Source: Clostridium acidisoli DSM 12555
Lineage (GTDB): Bacteria > Bacillota > Clostridia > Clostridiales > Clostridiaceae
Length of the DNA stretch: 64,000 bases
Assembly (NCBI RefSeq): GCF_900176305.1
Contig: NZ_FWXH01000002.1
Span: 186,001-250,000 of the forward strand
Direction of reading: 5' to 3'
The notes beneath the pieces are model-generated. The model was not told the origin of the DNA, made no database searches, and worked only from the letters and a program-made list of their open reading frames with translations. Every line of letters begins with the position of its first letter. The first letter of the stretch is position 1. This document shows positions 54,135 to 62,599 of this stretch, one piece after another. Both the position numbers and the translations under genes were made by a program.

Positions 54135-54236
54135 AACTTTATATATTGTTCAATTGTTTTACTTAGATATAATTTTTATAATTGTTTCGTATAATAAGAA
54201 GATTGCGAACTAACTAAAAGATAAATTGAAATTTAT

Positions 54237-54785
54237 CTATATTTTATTACAAAATTCTATAATTTCATTTTTTCTTTGTTCCACTGCTTCTTTATATTCC
54301 ACTGAACATAAACCCAATCTATCACAGCATTCAATTTCCATATGTCCATAAAAATGCTCTATACTTTCAATAATGCGATTACATTCCTTCATATTTGGGC
54401 CTGTTCTTAATGCTATTGAATATCCTTTCTTTCCACTACTTATAGTTGCATGTGGTTCATGTGTGTTACACCATGGTGTACACCTATCAATGAAAACCTT
54501 AAATTGTCCTGGAATATCTGCCCAATAAGAAGGTGATACTGATATAATAATATCTGCCCATTCATATTGTTCAATTATCTTATCAATATCATCATGCTGA
54601 ATACATTTTGAAGTATTATGACAGGTTCTACATCCTTTACAAAAACGAATATCAAAATCGTCAATACATATACTTCTTACATCATATCTTACTTTCAAAC
54701 AATCAAAGACTATATTTACTATTTCAGCAGTTGCTCCATTTCTCACTGGACTACAATTCATTACTAATACTTTCACACTATTCAC
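54237..54785 (-). CDS. NADPH-dependent FMN reductase/flavodoxin-fold protein, moron in tail genes
   Basis: A 182-residue flavoprotein. The FMN loop is VLVMNCSPVRNGATAEIV, with cysteines in FCKGCRTCHNTSKC of the iron-sulfur flavoprotein/NAD(P)H oxidoreductase type and SPSYWADIPGQFKVFIDRC for FMN binding. It is out of place between baseplate and distal tail genes. Spaces of 130-160 bases on both sides and a terminator suggest independent expression in the lysogen. Confidence 0.85.
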   Translation of the reverse strand: MNSVKVLVMNCSPVRNGATAEIVNIVFDCLKVRYDVRSICIDDFDIRFCKGCRTCHNTSKCIQHDDIDKIIEQYEWADIIISVSPSYWADIPGQFKVFIDRCTPWCNTHEPHATISSGKKGYSIALRTGPNMKECNRIIESIEHFYGHMEIECCDRLGLCSVEYKEAVEQRKNEIIEFCNKI

Positions 54786-54917
54786 CTCTACAAATTACTA
54801 TTTAACTTTTTAGTTAAATAAACACTATTACTTCGCATAATTATACCATAGCGATTTAAATTTTATAAAAATTATACCATATTATTAATGGCTAATTTAC
54901 TATTATTTTGAATTTTA

Positions 54918-55640
54918 TTATGAAGTTCTCCATCTTGGAGTTAAAATTACTTGATTAATATTTCCAGTGAACTCAATTACATTTTCACCAGGATATAACA
55001 CAGGAAATTCTCCAGACATATTCATGCCTAAGTTTTGATTTTCTTTATAACATTGCTGCAATTCACTGTCACATTCAATATAATGATCTACAGAATAAAA
55101 ATCCGTCTCAACTCCATTTATCATTACTCCAATATCACCTTGTCCAAAAATCTTAAGATGCGGCAGTGATAAATCATATTCATTCATAATTATTGTTTCC
55201 CAGGTGGTTTCTGTTGGAGTATAACTGATTGGGATATCTCCAGTTTTTAAGTATGCATATGGGAAGCATGAAAAAGTAACTGTAAAATTGTTAATTGCTT
55301 TTATAATCTTTTCAAAAGGTATTATATTATCTACAGAAGCTTTGAAGTATCTGTCCGGTTGATTACTTAAAAACAACTTATTTGTACCTCTAAGCCATCT
55401 TTTTATTAGATCGTAATTAGTGCCAAGGTATGTCATTTTAACGTTTTTTTCTATACTGTCATACACATCTTGACCAAACTCATCATTCTCTAGGATTCTT
55501 AAGTCTCCGCTTCGTCCAGGTACTTGTGTCTTTGTTACACGTCTAGCAGGAGTATCAAAAAGAGGTAGCTCTGTTATTATAATATCTTTTATATCAAGAC
55601 TATTAATATTATTAAATATGATGTAAGAGTTTGCAGTCAT
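54918..55640 (-). CDS. Phage distal tail protein (Dit)
   Basis: A 240-residue protein of the siphovirus tail component/Dit family. VTKTQVPGRSGDLRILENDEFG (residues 37-58) is the typical N-terminal signature and YLKTGDIPISYT lies near 133. It forms the hub joining tail tube and baseplate. Its ATG overlaps the tape measure stop (TAATG), so the two are coupled. Confidence 0.88.
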   Translation of the reverse strand: MTANSYIIFNNINSLDIKDIIITELPLFDTPARRVTKTQVPGRSGDLRILENDEFGQDVYDSIEKNVKMTYLGTNYDLIKRWLRGTNKLFLSNQPDRYFKASVDNIIPFEKIIKAINNFTVTFSCFPYAYLKTGDIPISYTPTETTWETIIMNEYDLSLPHLKIFGQGDIGVMINGVETDFYSVDHYIECDSELQQCYKENQNLGMNMSGEFPVLYPGENVIEFTGNINQVILTPRWRTS

Positions 55641-58600
55641 TAGTTACCTCCTTTTCCGTTAATGTAATCTTGCTGAACATTATATATGTCTCTTGCAAAT
55701 TTTTTAACATCCTTGTACCCATTTAAAGTTACTGAACCATTAAAATGTATTGCTAATCCATTTGATCCATCAATTTTAGTAGTTTCATTACTTTCTCCAA
55801 TATTATTCGATACGCCTGCTATAGCCGGTGCAAGATTCATTCCAACTTTTACGTCTCCAGCTAAGTTCTTTACTGCATTAGTAACTAAATGTTTGTTTTT
55901 CTCTATTCCCTGAGATAAACCTTTCATAAAATCAGGCATCCAGCTTTCATAGTCTGTTAATGGTCCTTCATCAGGAACACTAAAATGTAAAAAGCTTCGT
56001 ATAGTATCACCAATTCCACTTACTGCATTACCTATTGCTCCTACACTACCAGTTATTCCTTTTATAAGTCCATCTATAAAATCTTTACCCCAAGTAAGAG
56101 CTTTGCCAGGTAAACCTTCTAAAAAACTTATGGCTGAATTAAATCCATTAGTTATAACACTACCAATGGTACTTATTGCACTAGATACTCCATTCCTCAT
56201 GCTACTAAACATTGAAACACCTAAATTATATAGACGGCCAGGAAGATTTTCAAACCAACTTATTAATGAATTCCATAGATTTATAGCACCTTGTACAATA
56301 GAAGTCACAAGGTTAATTACGGAACTTTTTAAAGAAGTCCATGCATTAATAGCTGTATTTTTTATATTAGTCCATAAGTTACTCATAAAGCTTGTGAAGT
56401 TATTCCACAAAGATTGAGCTGTATTTACTATCCCAGACCACAAGGTTTGTAATAATGTTCCTATGACTTGAACTGTGCCTATAAATACCTGTTTTATGCC
56501 ACCCCATATACCATTAAGTGCCCCTTTTAAATTATTAAATATTCCCTGAGCATCACTAGCTAATTTGCTAAAATTACCAGTTACCAAGTCCAGTATTAAT
56601 AGAACAGGTCCTAATATTACTGTTTTAATACCGAGCCATATACTACTGATAACAGTTTTTACACCATTAAAGATGGTGGTTAGTCCTGGCTTTAATTTAT
56701 TAAATAAGTTTATAACACTATTAACAATCGGTGTTATTACTGTCATAATAGCCGATTTAATACCATTAAAGGCACTACTTGCAACAGCTTTTAATCCATT
56801 CCAAATGTTAGATAACTGACCTTTTATTTGTGACCAATGTTGTATTATAAGCAATGGTACTCCAATAAATGGTGCAATAACTGCTAATATAACAGTTCCC
56901 CATTGTTTAAAGAAGTTACTTATCCAAGTCCAAAGTCCTGAGAAGAAACTCTTGATTCCATTCCATGCGGAGCTTGTCACGCTGGTTACATCTTTCCATA
57001 GGTTTTTAAAGAAATTACTTATTGATCCCCAATTTTTAATTATTAAGTATGCCGCACCAGCTACTACAACAATAATAGCTGCAAATGCTAATGCCTCAGG
57101 TCCTGCTCCAAATATAGCTTTTATTATATTTCCGCCACCTTGCAATGAAGTTAAGGTCTTTTTTAATTTTGAAACTCCATCAACAGTACTTTGTATTGTT
57201 TTTGCTATTTTTAGCGTTGCAATAGCACTACCTATGCCGATTATAGCGGCCTTCGTAACTTCTCCATGTTGTGCTAACCAATCAAAAATTTCTTTTACGG
57301 TTGTTAATCCTCCTTTGGCAAGATCTAAAAGAGTTTTACCTAAATTTCCACTTGATCCACTAAGTTGAGGGAATATATTTGTGGCAATTTTTAAAATATC
57401 CTGTCCTATTCCTAAAACTATAGGTCCTAAGGTCTTAAATGTTGTAGATATTCCATTTATAACACTACTAACAATACTTTGTATTTGTGGCATGTGTGAA
57501 TTTATCATTCCCATGAATGATGTTAAAGGAGGCATTAGCTGGCTCATAATTGAAGTACCAACACTAAACAGCTGATTCTTTAATATGCTAAGTTGTCCTC
57601 CAAATGTTTTCCCTGCTGCTTCTGCACTGCCACCAAATTCCTTTTGTAATTCCTGAAGAATAACTCCTTGTGCTCCTGCTACATTGCCTGCTTTCTCCAT
57701 TGCTGCTATTTGATTTTTCTGCTGATCAGTAAAACTCACGCCTACACGAGATAATGCTGTGATACCTTTAACTGGATCATTTAAAGCCTTACCAAGTTGT
57801 ATTGCACTATCCTTTGTGTCTTGTCCCAGCGCTGTGGACATATCATTTACTGCTGTTAATGCTTGTGGAAATGTTTTAGATCCTATGTTTGTAAAAGTTA
57901 GTAGTAAATTTTCCGTTGCTACATTTGCACCTTTAGAATACGTAGTCACCTGTGCTTGACTAGAAGCTAAATTAAGCAATGCATCCCTTGTCATTCCAGC
58001 AGCTCCATGAGTACTGTTTAGAACAGTATTCATCTGTCCTAAAGCTTGCTGACTTGCTGTAGCTTTATCTATAAGAGATTGTAGTCCCATACCTGCCATA
58101 ATAGGAATTGCTGTATTCATTACTACATTTTTTACACTACTAAATGCACTTGAGAGTATTCCACCTGATTTTTTACCTTTTTCAGCTGCTTCTTCTGTTC
58201 CTGTTCCAACACCTGCGACACTAGATTTAAGCCTGTCGAGGAAACTTGGATTAGCTGACCCTTCCATTTCCTTATTAGACGTTGCAAGCCTTCTATTTTC
58301 TTCTTCAAGTTCTTTATAGGATATTTCTAATCCAACAATACTATTTTCAACTTTCTTATATTGCTCTGAGCTTTCACCAAAAACAGTACTTGTTTCTTTT
58401 AAAATAGTATTTCCTTTAGTCAATTGTTCATCTAGCTCCGCCATTTTAGCTTTATTACTATCAATTGCTTTATTATTTATATCAATAGCACTAGCACTTT
58501 CTTTATTATCCATAAACCATAATTTAAGTTTTGCATCTATGTTTTCAAAACTAGTACCTGTAGCTGATAAAGAACTTGCAAAACCTTTCATTGAGCTTTC

Positions 58601-58750
58601 AAAAGTCTTATTTATTTCATCTGCTTGTTTCACTTTTTCTTGATAATTTTTTAAGTCGCCTTCAGCATCACTAAATCCACTACTCCAACTACCATCTTTT
58701 TTAATTTTCATTGTGTAGCTTAATGCACCAAGGTCTAACGTTGCTGCCAT
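55640..58750 (-). CDS. Phage tail tape measure protein
   Basis: A 1036-residue protein. The TP901-like core (QVTTYSKGANVATENLLLTF, GQDTKDSAIQLGKALNDPVKG) is followed by many hydrophobic and tryptophan-rich repeats (WNGIKSFFSGLWTWISNFF, IWGGIKQVFIGTVQVIGTLL). Its length sets tail length, here about 155 nm by the usual 0.15 nm per residue. ATG 58750 follows GGGAGGTG; an in-frame upstream start would add 14 unlikely residues. Confidence 0.93.
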   Translation of the reverse strand: MAATLDLGALSYTMKIKKDGSWSSGFSDAEGDLKNYQEKVKQADEINKTFESSMKGFASSLSATGTSFENIDAKLKLWFMDNKESASAIDINNKAIDSNKAKMAELDEQLTKGNTILKETSTVFGESSEQYKKVENSIVGLEISYKELEEENRRLATSNKEMEGSANPSFLDRLKSSVAGVGTGTEEAAEKGKKSGGILSSAFSSVKNVVMNTAIPIMAGMGLQSLIDKATASQQALGQMNTVLNSTHGAAGMTRDALLNLASSQAQVTTYSKGANVATENLLLTFTNIGSKTFPQALTAVNDMSTALGQDTKDSAIQLGKALNDPVKGITALSRVGVSFTDQQKNQIAAMEKAGNVAGAQGVILQELQKEFGGSAEAAGKTFGGQLSILKNQLFSVGTSIMSQLMPPLTSFMGMINSHMPQIQSIVSSVINGISTTFKTLGPIVLGIGQDILKIATNIFPQLSGSSGNLGKTLLDLAKGGLTTVKEIFDWLAQHGEVTKAAIIGIGSAIATLKIAKTIQSTVDGVSKLKKTLTSLQGGGNIIKAIFGAGPEALAFAAIIVVVAGAAYLIIKNWGSISNFFKNLWKDVTSVTSSAWNGIKSFFSGLWTWISNFFKQWGTVILAVIAPFIGVPLLIIQHWSQIKGQLSNIWNGLKAVASSAFNGIKSAIMTVITPIVNSVINLFNKLKPGLTTIFNGVKTVISSIWLGIKTVILGPVLLILDLVTGNFSKLASDAQGIFNNLKGALNGIWGGIKQVFIGTVQVIGTLLQTLWSGIVNTAQSLWNNFTSFMSNLWTNIKNTAINAWTSLKSSVINLVTSIVQGAINLWNSLISWFENLPGRLYNLGVSMFSSMRNGVSSAISTIGSVITNGFNSAISFLEGLPGKALTWGKDFIDGLIKGITGSVGAIGNAVSGIGDTIRSFLHFSVPDEGPLTDYESWMPDFMKGLSQGIEKNKHLVTNAVKNLAGDVKVGMNLAPAIAGVSNNIGESNETTKIDGSNGLAIHFNGSVTLNGYKDVKKFARDIYNVQQDYINGKGGN

Positions 58751-58807
58751 ATTGCACCTCCCTTCTAAAAAAGTGCATAAAAAAAGAACCACTTATAATC
58801 GTGATTC

Positions 58808-59368
58808 TTACATCAATTCATTTAATATTTTCTGCGCTACTATATCATTAGGTTTTGTTTTCATTGCACTTCTTGTCCACCTAATAGCATCTGCTATATT
58901 TCCCTTTTTTAAAGATGTATCAGCCATTCCTATTTTAAGTGAATACCTATAATCCTTACTAAATAACATCATACCAAGTGTTATAATTGCAAATAATAAA
59001 GCTAGTACAAACAATGGTACAAATGCGAAGCCAGCAACAATAGTAGAAATAGATAGAAATAGCATTAGTTTAATTTTAAACGGAATTTTTATACTCTTTC
59101 TTTCATCTACCGTAAGAATGTCATTTATACCAATTCTATAAGAACTATTAATTTTATTACTAGCTGATTTTTTATTTTTATTAAGGTCATATTGTTTTGT
59201 ATTATATATACCTGTTCCTGGTATTCCTACAGTCCTTGTTACTTTACCTTTATTATTTACAGTAACTCTTGCACCCTTTACTCCTGTACTCACGCTGTAT
59301 CCATGCTTACCAAGATTAATTCTTGTATTTTTCCCTATCTTAATAGATTTTCTAAATCTCCACCCCAT
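58808..59368 (-). CDS. DUF4236 membrane protein inside the tail gene block
   Basis: A 186-residue protein. The N-terminal 55 residues are a DUF4236 domain (GWRFRKSIKIGKNTRINLGK, GIPGTGIYNTKQ). Two membrane segments (LMLFLSISTIVAGFAFVPLFV, LALLFAIITLGMMLF) and a TPR-like tail (KKGNIADAIRWTRSAMKTKPND) follow. It separates the tail chaperone and tape measure genes, which are usually adjacent, so it is probably a moron. Confidence 0.7.
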   Translation of the reverse strand: MGWRFRKSIKIGKNTRINLGKHGYSVSTGVKGARVTVNNKGKVTRTVGIPGTGIYNTKQYDLNKNKKSASNKINSSYRIGINDILTVDERKSIKIPFKIKLMLFLSISTIVAGFAFVPLFVLALLFAIITLGMMLFSKDYRYSLKIGMADTSLKKGNIADAIRWTRSAMKTKPNDIVAQKILNELM

Positions 59369-59405
59369 TATAACAACACCTCTTAGGGTATATTATAGCA
59401 TTTTT

Positions 59406-59627
59406 TCACTTTTTATGTCTATCTTGGAATCTTTTAATAGCATCATAGTCAGGTTCTGTCTGTTCAAATCTCTTACAATCTTTTAAGTACTTTTGACCTT
59501 CTTCTGTCCGCATACATTGTTCTATAAATGCATTTTTTCGCATCATCATGAAAGTATCAAGTGGTAACTTTAACACATTATAATAATCTAAATTAGAGTA
59601 TTTAATTACCTCTCTGATGCCTGACAT
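59406..59627 (-). CDS. Tail assembly chaperone, second reading frame (GT-like)
   Basis: A 73-residue protein (GIREVIKYSNLDYYNVLKLP ... DYDAIKRFQDRHKK). It lies directly after the first chaperone in a different frame, as in lambda G/GT-type pairs. It may be made alone from ATG 59627 or as a fusion by frameshifting at the A6 tract before it. Confidence 0.7.
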   Translation of the reverse strand: MSGIREVIKYSNLDYYNVLKLPLDTFMMMRKNAFIEQCMRTEEGQKYLKDCKRFEQTEPDYDAIKRFQDRHKK

Positions 59628-59632
59628 AAAAT

Positions 59633-60031
59633 CTATTTCCCCACTTTTTTCTTGATTGTACGGGTTTGTGGGGATTTGGAGTTTGGGTCTGATACTACTT
59701 CACTCATAAATTCTGTATAAGCACCCATTATGGCAAGCTCCATAGAATAATTTATATCATTTTCTTTTAAATACTCATCATTAATTTCAATCTGATCTTT
59801 ATTGTTACTTAGTATAGATTTAGTTAAATCCTTAAGCATATTCATAAGATTTATAATATTTGTCTCATCTGCTAAATCTGATTCAGTTATTTTTTGTGCT
59901 TTACTTTGATATGATATTAATTTTATCGATATTTCTTCAGTTGGTTTTTTTACACGTATTGTATTCCCCTTAGGTGTCTTTATATCAAGAGTGTCTTCTT
60001 CGTATATACTTAAATCTAATATTTTACTCAT
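59633..60031 (-). CDS. Tail assembly chaperone (G-like)
   Basis: A 132-residue protein (ILDLSIYEEDTLDIKTPKGNTIRVKKP) between the major tail protein and tape measure genes. It ends RTIKKKVGK, with AAAAAAG five codons before the stop. A shift to the -1 frame there gives SGEIDF and enters the next chaperone frame without a stop. Such shifts are normal in this gene pair. Confidence 0.78.
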   Translation of the reverse strand: MSKILDLSIYEEDTLDIKTPKGNTIRVKKPTEEISIKLISYQSKAQKITESDLADETNIINLMNMLKDLTKSILSNNKDQIEINDEYLKENDINYSMELAIMGAYTEFMSEVVSDPNSKSPQTRTIKKKVGK

Positions 60032-60042
60032 TTATATTCCCC

Positions 60043-60588
60043 CTAGTTTGTTGCAGCAGCTACATATCCATCTCTAAACTCTATTAAAGTACCATCATCT
60101 TGAGATAATGCTGAAAATGTTGGTTCAAGTGTTGTTTCTTTGTCTGGATTAAATTGAAATGTAAATCCACTTGTTGCATTTCCTATCATTGTTACTCTAA
60201 GTTTTGTATCATCATCTTTCGTATGCACAAATCTAAGTAAATAGTTATCAAGTGTAGTTTTTCCACCTATCTTAAGCACTTTTTCATGCTTCGTATTATC
60301 ATCACTTAATGTAGATGGTGCCATCTTTGCTATGTTGGTGAAATTTATTGACATGGTTCCACATTTTAAAGTACATTCTTCCTTTGTTATAATTCTTTTT
60401 AATACTTTATTGCTATCGTCTGTAGCTTCATACACCGTTGGCTTATATTCTATAGATGCACCACCTTTAGTATGTCCAAAATTATTAGCATCAACTTCTA
60501 TCGTTGCATCATCTGGAATTGTATTTGAATACTCTGTAGCATAAAAGTCACCAGATCCTAAAACTATCTCTTCGTTATCATTGTTCAT
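60043..60588 (-). CDS. Major tail protein
   Basis: A 181-residue protein. It begins with EIVLGSGDFYATEYSN and has a beta-rich body (KCGTMSINFTNIAKM, RVTMIGNATSGFTFQFNPDKE), the pattern of siphovirus tail tube proteins. It sits just upstream of the tail chaperones, as expected. Confidence 0.8.
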   Translation of the reverse strand: MNNDNEEIVLGSGDFYATEYSNTIPDDATIEVDANNFGHTKGGASIEYKPTVYEATDDSNKVLKRIITKEECTLKCGTMSINFTNIAKMAPSTLSDDNTKHEKVLKIGGKTTLDNYLLRFVHTKDDDTKLRVTMIGNATSGFTFQFNPDKETTLEPTFSALSQDDGTLIEFRDGYVAAATN

Positions 60589-60994
60589 TTAAGTACCTCC
60601 ATTCTATTTGTAAATAAATAAATTTTTCATAAATGTTGTTTTGAATATCTTCAATAGCTCCACCACCATTTTGGCTGCAGCTCATTATATTTACATCTTG
60701 AAAAATATAGCCTGGTTTATTTTCCTGAATAATTAAAATATCACTTACAGTTTTTACTACCTCCTGCAAGTGATCGTAATCATTATCTATTGCTCTTACT
60801 TCAAGCCTATTGACTTTTAATAAACCATCATCACTAACTGGAACATCAGTATATGATATACATGGTATTGAATTTATATTAGCATTTAAAGGATATATCT
60901 TACTGTCATTAACTGTAGCCCCCAATAAATTAGGTATGCTTTGCCCAGCTTTTGTTGTGTTATTTTTTAATCTATCTAATATGGCATATATCAT
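60578..60994 (-). CDS. Tail terminator/head-tail joining protein
   Basis: A 138-residue protein (IYAILDRLKNNTTKAGQSIP ... FIYLQIEWRYLNEQ) in the slot between the HK97 gp10-like and major tail genes. Size and position fit a tail completion protein. Its end overlaps the major tail start by 11 bases. Confidence 0.65.
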   Translation of the reverse strand: MIYAILDRLKNNTTKAGQSIPNLLGATVNDSKIYPLNANINSIPCISYTDVPVSDDGLLKVNRLEVRAIDNDYDHLQEVVKTVSDILIIQENKPGYIFQDVNIMSCSQNGGGAIEDIQNNIYEKFIYLQIEWRYLNEQ

Positions 60995-61139
60995 TTGAAC
61001 TCACCAACCAATTTTCGTAACTGAATAATGCTTCGGTATTTTCTATAGGTTTATGTTCATCAAAATAAGAGTATAATTTAACACCTATAAATGCTCCTAC
61101 TATTTGACCTAATATTTGCCCTATCATATACATAACCAT
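60972..61139 (-). CDS. 55-aa small membrane protein
   Basis: MVMYMIGQILGQIVGAFIGV begins a 55-residue peptide with one glycine-rich membrane helix and a polar tail (FDEHKPIENTEALFS). TAGGTGAT precedes the ATG. It overlaps the next gene start by 23 bases. Small head-tail region proteins of this kind are usual in phages; the role is unknown. Confidence 0.55.
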   Translation of the reverse strand: MVMYMIGQILGQIVGAFIGVKLYSYFDEHKPIENTEALFSYENWLVSSNDICHIR

Positions 61140-61147
61140 CTAATCAC

Positions 61148-61597
61148 CTACTTTAAGTCTTGCTCCCCAAATATATTATCAAGTTTACCTTTATTATCAT
61201 CAATGGCCTTTTGTAAAAATGGATTAGGCTTTATTCCCTTAGTGCTATAAAACTTACCTGTTAATGGATCTTTATATATCCAAGGAACTTTCTGCCTTCC
61301 ATCTCCATTAACTGCATATATTCCAGTGCCTTGATGAACATATACAGCATATTCATTAGCCGGACCACCAACACCTATAGTTCCAATAATTTCATCACCC
61401 ACAACTTCCTTCTTATGGTCTATTCCTGCTCGTAATGGTCCGTTATCTACTGGTGCATTTTTCTTTGCATCCTTCTGTATAACTCCCAAGGCCTTCTCCA
61501 TTTTATTAAGCATAGATTTTTCAATTTTCTTTTGTGCTTCATTTAATGCATTTATAGCTCCTTGTATTCCCTGACTTAAATCAAATTCATCTGACAT
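61148..61597 (-). CDS. HK97 gp10-like tail/head completion protein
   Basis: A 149-residue protein with the gp10 hallmarks: VIQKDAKKNAPVDNGPLRAGI, ANEYAVYVHQGTG and KPNPFLQKAIDDN. It takes part in connecting head and tail. Confidence 0.85.
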   Translation of the reverse strand: MSDEFDLSQGIQGAINALNEAQKKIEKSMLNKMEKALGVIQKDAKKNAPVDNGPLRAGIDHKKEVVGDEIIGTIGVGGPANEYAVYVHQGTGIYAVNGDGRQKVPWIYKDPLTGKFYSTKGIKPNPFLQKAIDDNKGKLDNIFGEQDLK

Positions 61598-61918
61598 TTA
61601 AATCACCTTCTGCAACAGTAATTGCGTATATCTGCCTGCTACATTAACAAAATTTATATTATAAATAGTTCCATTGTCATTTATTCTATTGCCATCTTTA
61701 GTCTTAGTTTCTATTATGGCCTTTTCTGTAGTCAGACCTGTATTTGTACTTTGATTAAATTGAACATTGTTAGAGAGCATTACAGAGCCACTCACTGGAT
61801 ATATTGCTAAGTCTATTGTTTTATCTTCTTCCCAGATTTCCTTTGGCTGTCCTGAAAGTCCTTGCACTATGCTTTTCTTTTCAAGAGATACATTTTTCAT
61901 ATCTCTTTTTATACTCAT
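61598..61918 (-). CDS. Phage head closure/adaptor protein
   Basis: A 106-residue protein (IWEEDKTIDLAIYPVSGSVM ... INFVNVAGRYTQLLLQKV). Order and size fit the head closure protein. It ends one base before the gp10-like gene and overlaps the upstream connector by four bases. Confidence 0.7.
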   Translation of the reverse strand: MSIKRDMKNVSLEKKSIVQGLSGQPKEIWEEDKTIDLAIYPVSGSVMLSNNVQFNQSTNTGLTTEKAIIETKTKDGNRINDNGTIYNINFVNVAGRYTQLLLQKVI

Positions 61919-62208
61919 AGTGTTTGTACCTTTCTAAAAGTTGTCCATTCATCTTTTATGACTTGTGGTATACCAGTTTCATAAGTATTGCTTACACCAC
62001 TATAGCTCTCAGCAGTTAATCCTTCTGAACCATTTCGATTATAGAGTACAATAGCATAATCAACTATAGAGCTTTGTGCATTATCTGGAATATCAAGTCT
62101 ATGACAATAATTTTGAAACTTTATTGTAGCTTTACTTATATATAAATCTGCTAAGTCATCACTAATATCTTTCCCTAATAAGAGCTTAAAATCATCAATC
62201 ATTGCCAT
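61915..62208 (-). CDS. Phage head-tail connector (gp6-like)
   Basis: A 97-residue protein: MIDDFKLLLGKDISDDLADL, then a helical body ending GIPQVIKDEWTTFRKVQTL. It matches the small gp6-like connector family. It may start at 62208 or at an in-frame ATG two codons later, which is better spaced from AAGGTG. Confidence 0.75.
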   Translation of the reverse strand: MAMIDDFKLLLGKDISDDLADLYISKATIKFQNYCHRLDIPDNAQSSIVDYAIVLYNRNGSEGLTAESYSGVSNTYETGIPQVIKDEWTTFRKVQTL

Positions 62209-62359
62209 TCACCTTCTTTACTTCATGTTCCCCAAAATACATGGGATCTTTAAAGCCATCAACTAGAACATGAATACCAGTTTTATTTTCTGTTATAGTT
62301 CCATATCCATTTACATCCCATGTATCCACTTCAACTCTCTCACCTATTTCAAAATCCAT
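62195..62359 (-). CDS. 54-aa phage protein
   Basis: MDFEIGERVEVDTWDVNGYG starts a 54-residue SH3-like, beta-rich peptide (TGIHVLVDGFKDPMYFGEHEV). GGTGAT precedes the ATG. It overlaps the connector gene by 14 bases. Small genes in this place recur in phages; the function is unknown. Confidence 0.6.
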   Translation of the reverse strand: MDFEIGERVEVDTWDVNGYGTITENKTGIHVLVDGFKDPMYFGEHEVKKVNGND

Positions 62360-62370
62360 AATTTATCACC

Positions 62371-62550
62371 TTACTTAGCTTGTGTTTCTGATTTAGGATC
62401 TTCCTGTGCAACTTCAACATCACTCAATGTATCAAGAGCAGCTATTTCCTTTTTATCTGTAGTATTATATACTCCATTTTGGAACTTTTTAAATTCTCCA
62501 TTAACATAGAAACCTAATTCTTTATATTTTTTACAAACATATTTTGCCAT
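62371..62550 (-). CDS. 59-aa phage protein downstream of capsid
   Basis: MAKYVCKKYKELGFYVNGEF starts a 59-residue protein with a beta-hairpin-like core and an acidic tail (LSDVEVAQEDPKSETQ). AGGAGG precedes the ATG. It follows the capsid gene; its family is not recognised. Confidence 0.6.
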   Translation of the reverse strand: MAKYVCKKYKELGFYVNGEFKKFQNGVYNTTDKKEIAALDTLSDVEVAQEDPKSETQAK

Positions 62551-62571
62551 TGTAATTCCTCCTAAAAATAA

Positions 62572-62593
62572 GAGATACCCAAATGAGTACCTC
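62572..62593 (-). terminator. Hairpin after the major capsid gene
   Basis: GAGGTACTC and GGGTATCTC pair with G-U and one mismatch around AAAT's complement, then T-rich sequence on the minus strand. A leaky terminator here would favour capsid over connector expression. Confidence 0.45.
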
Positions 62594-62599
62594 CATAAA

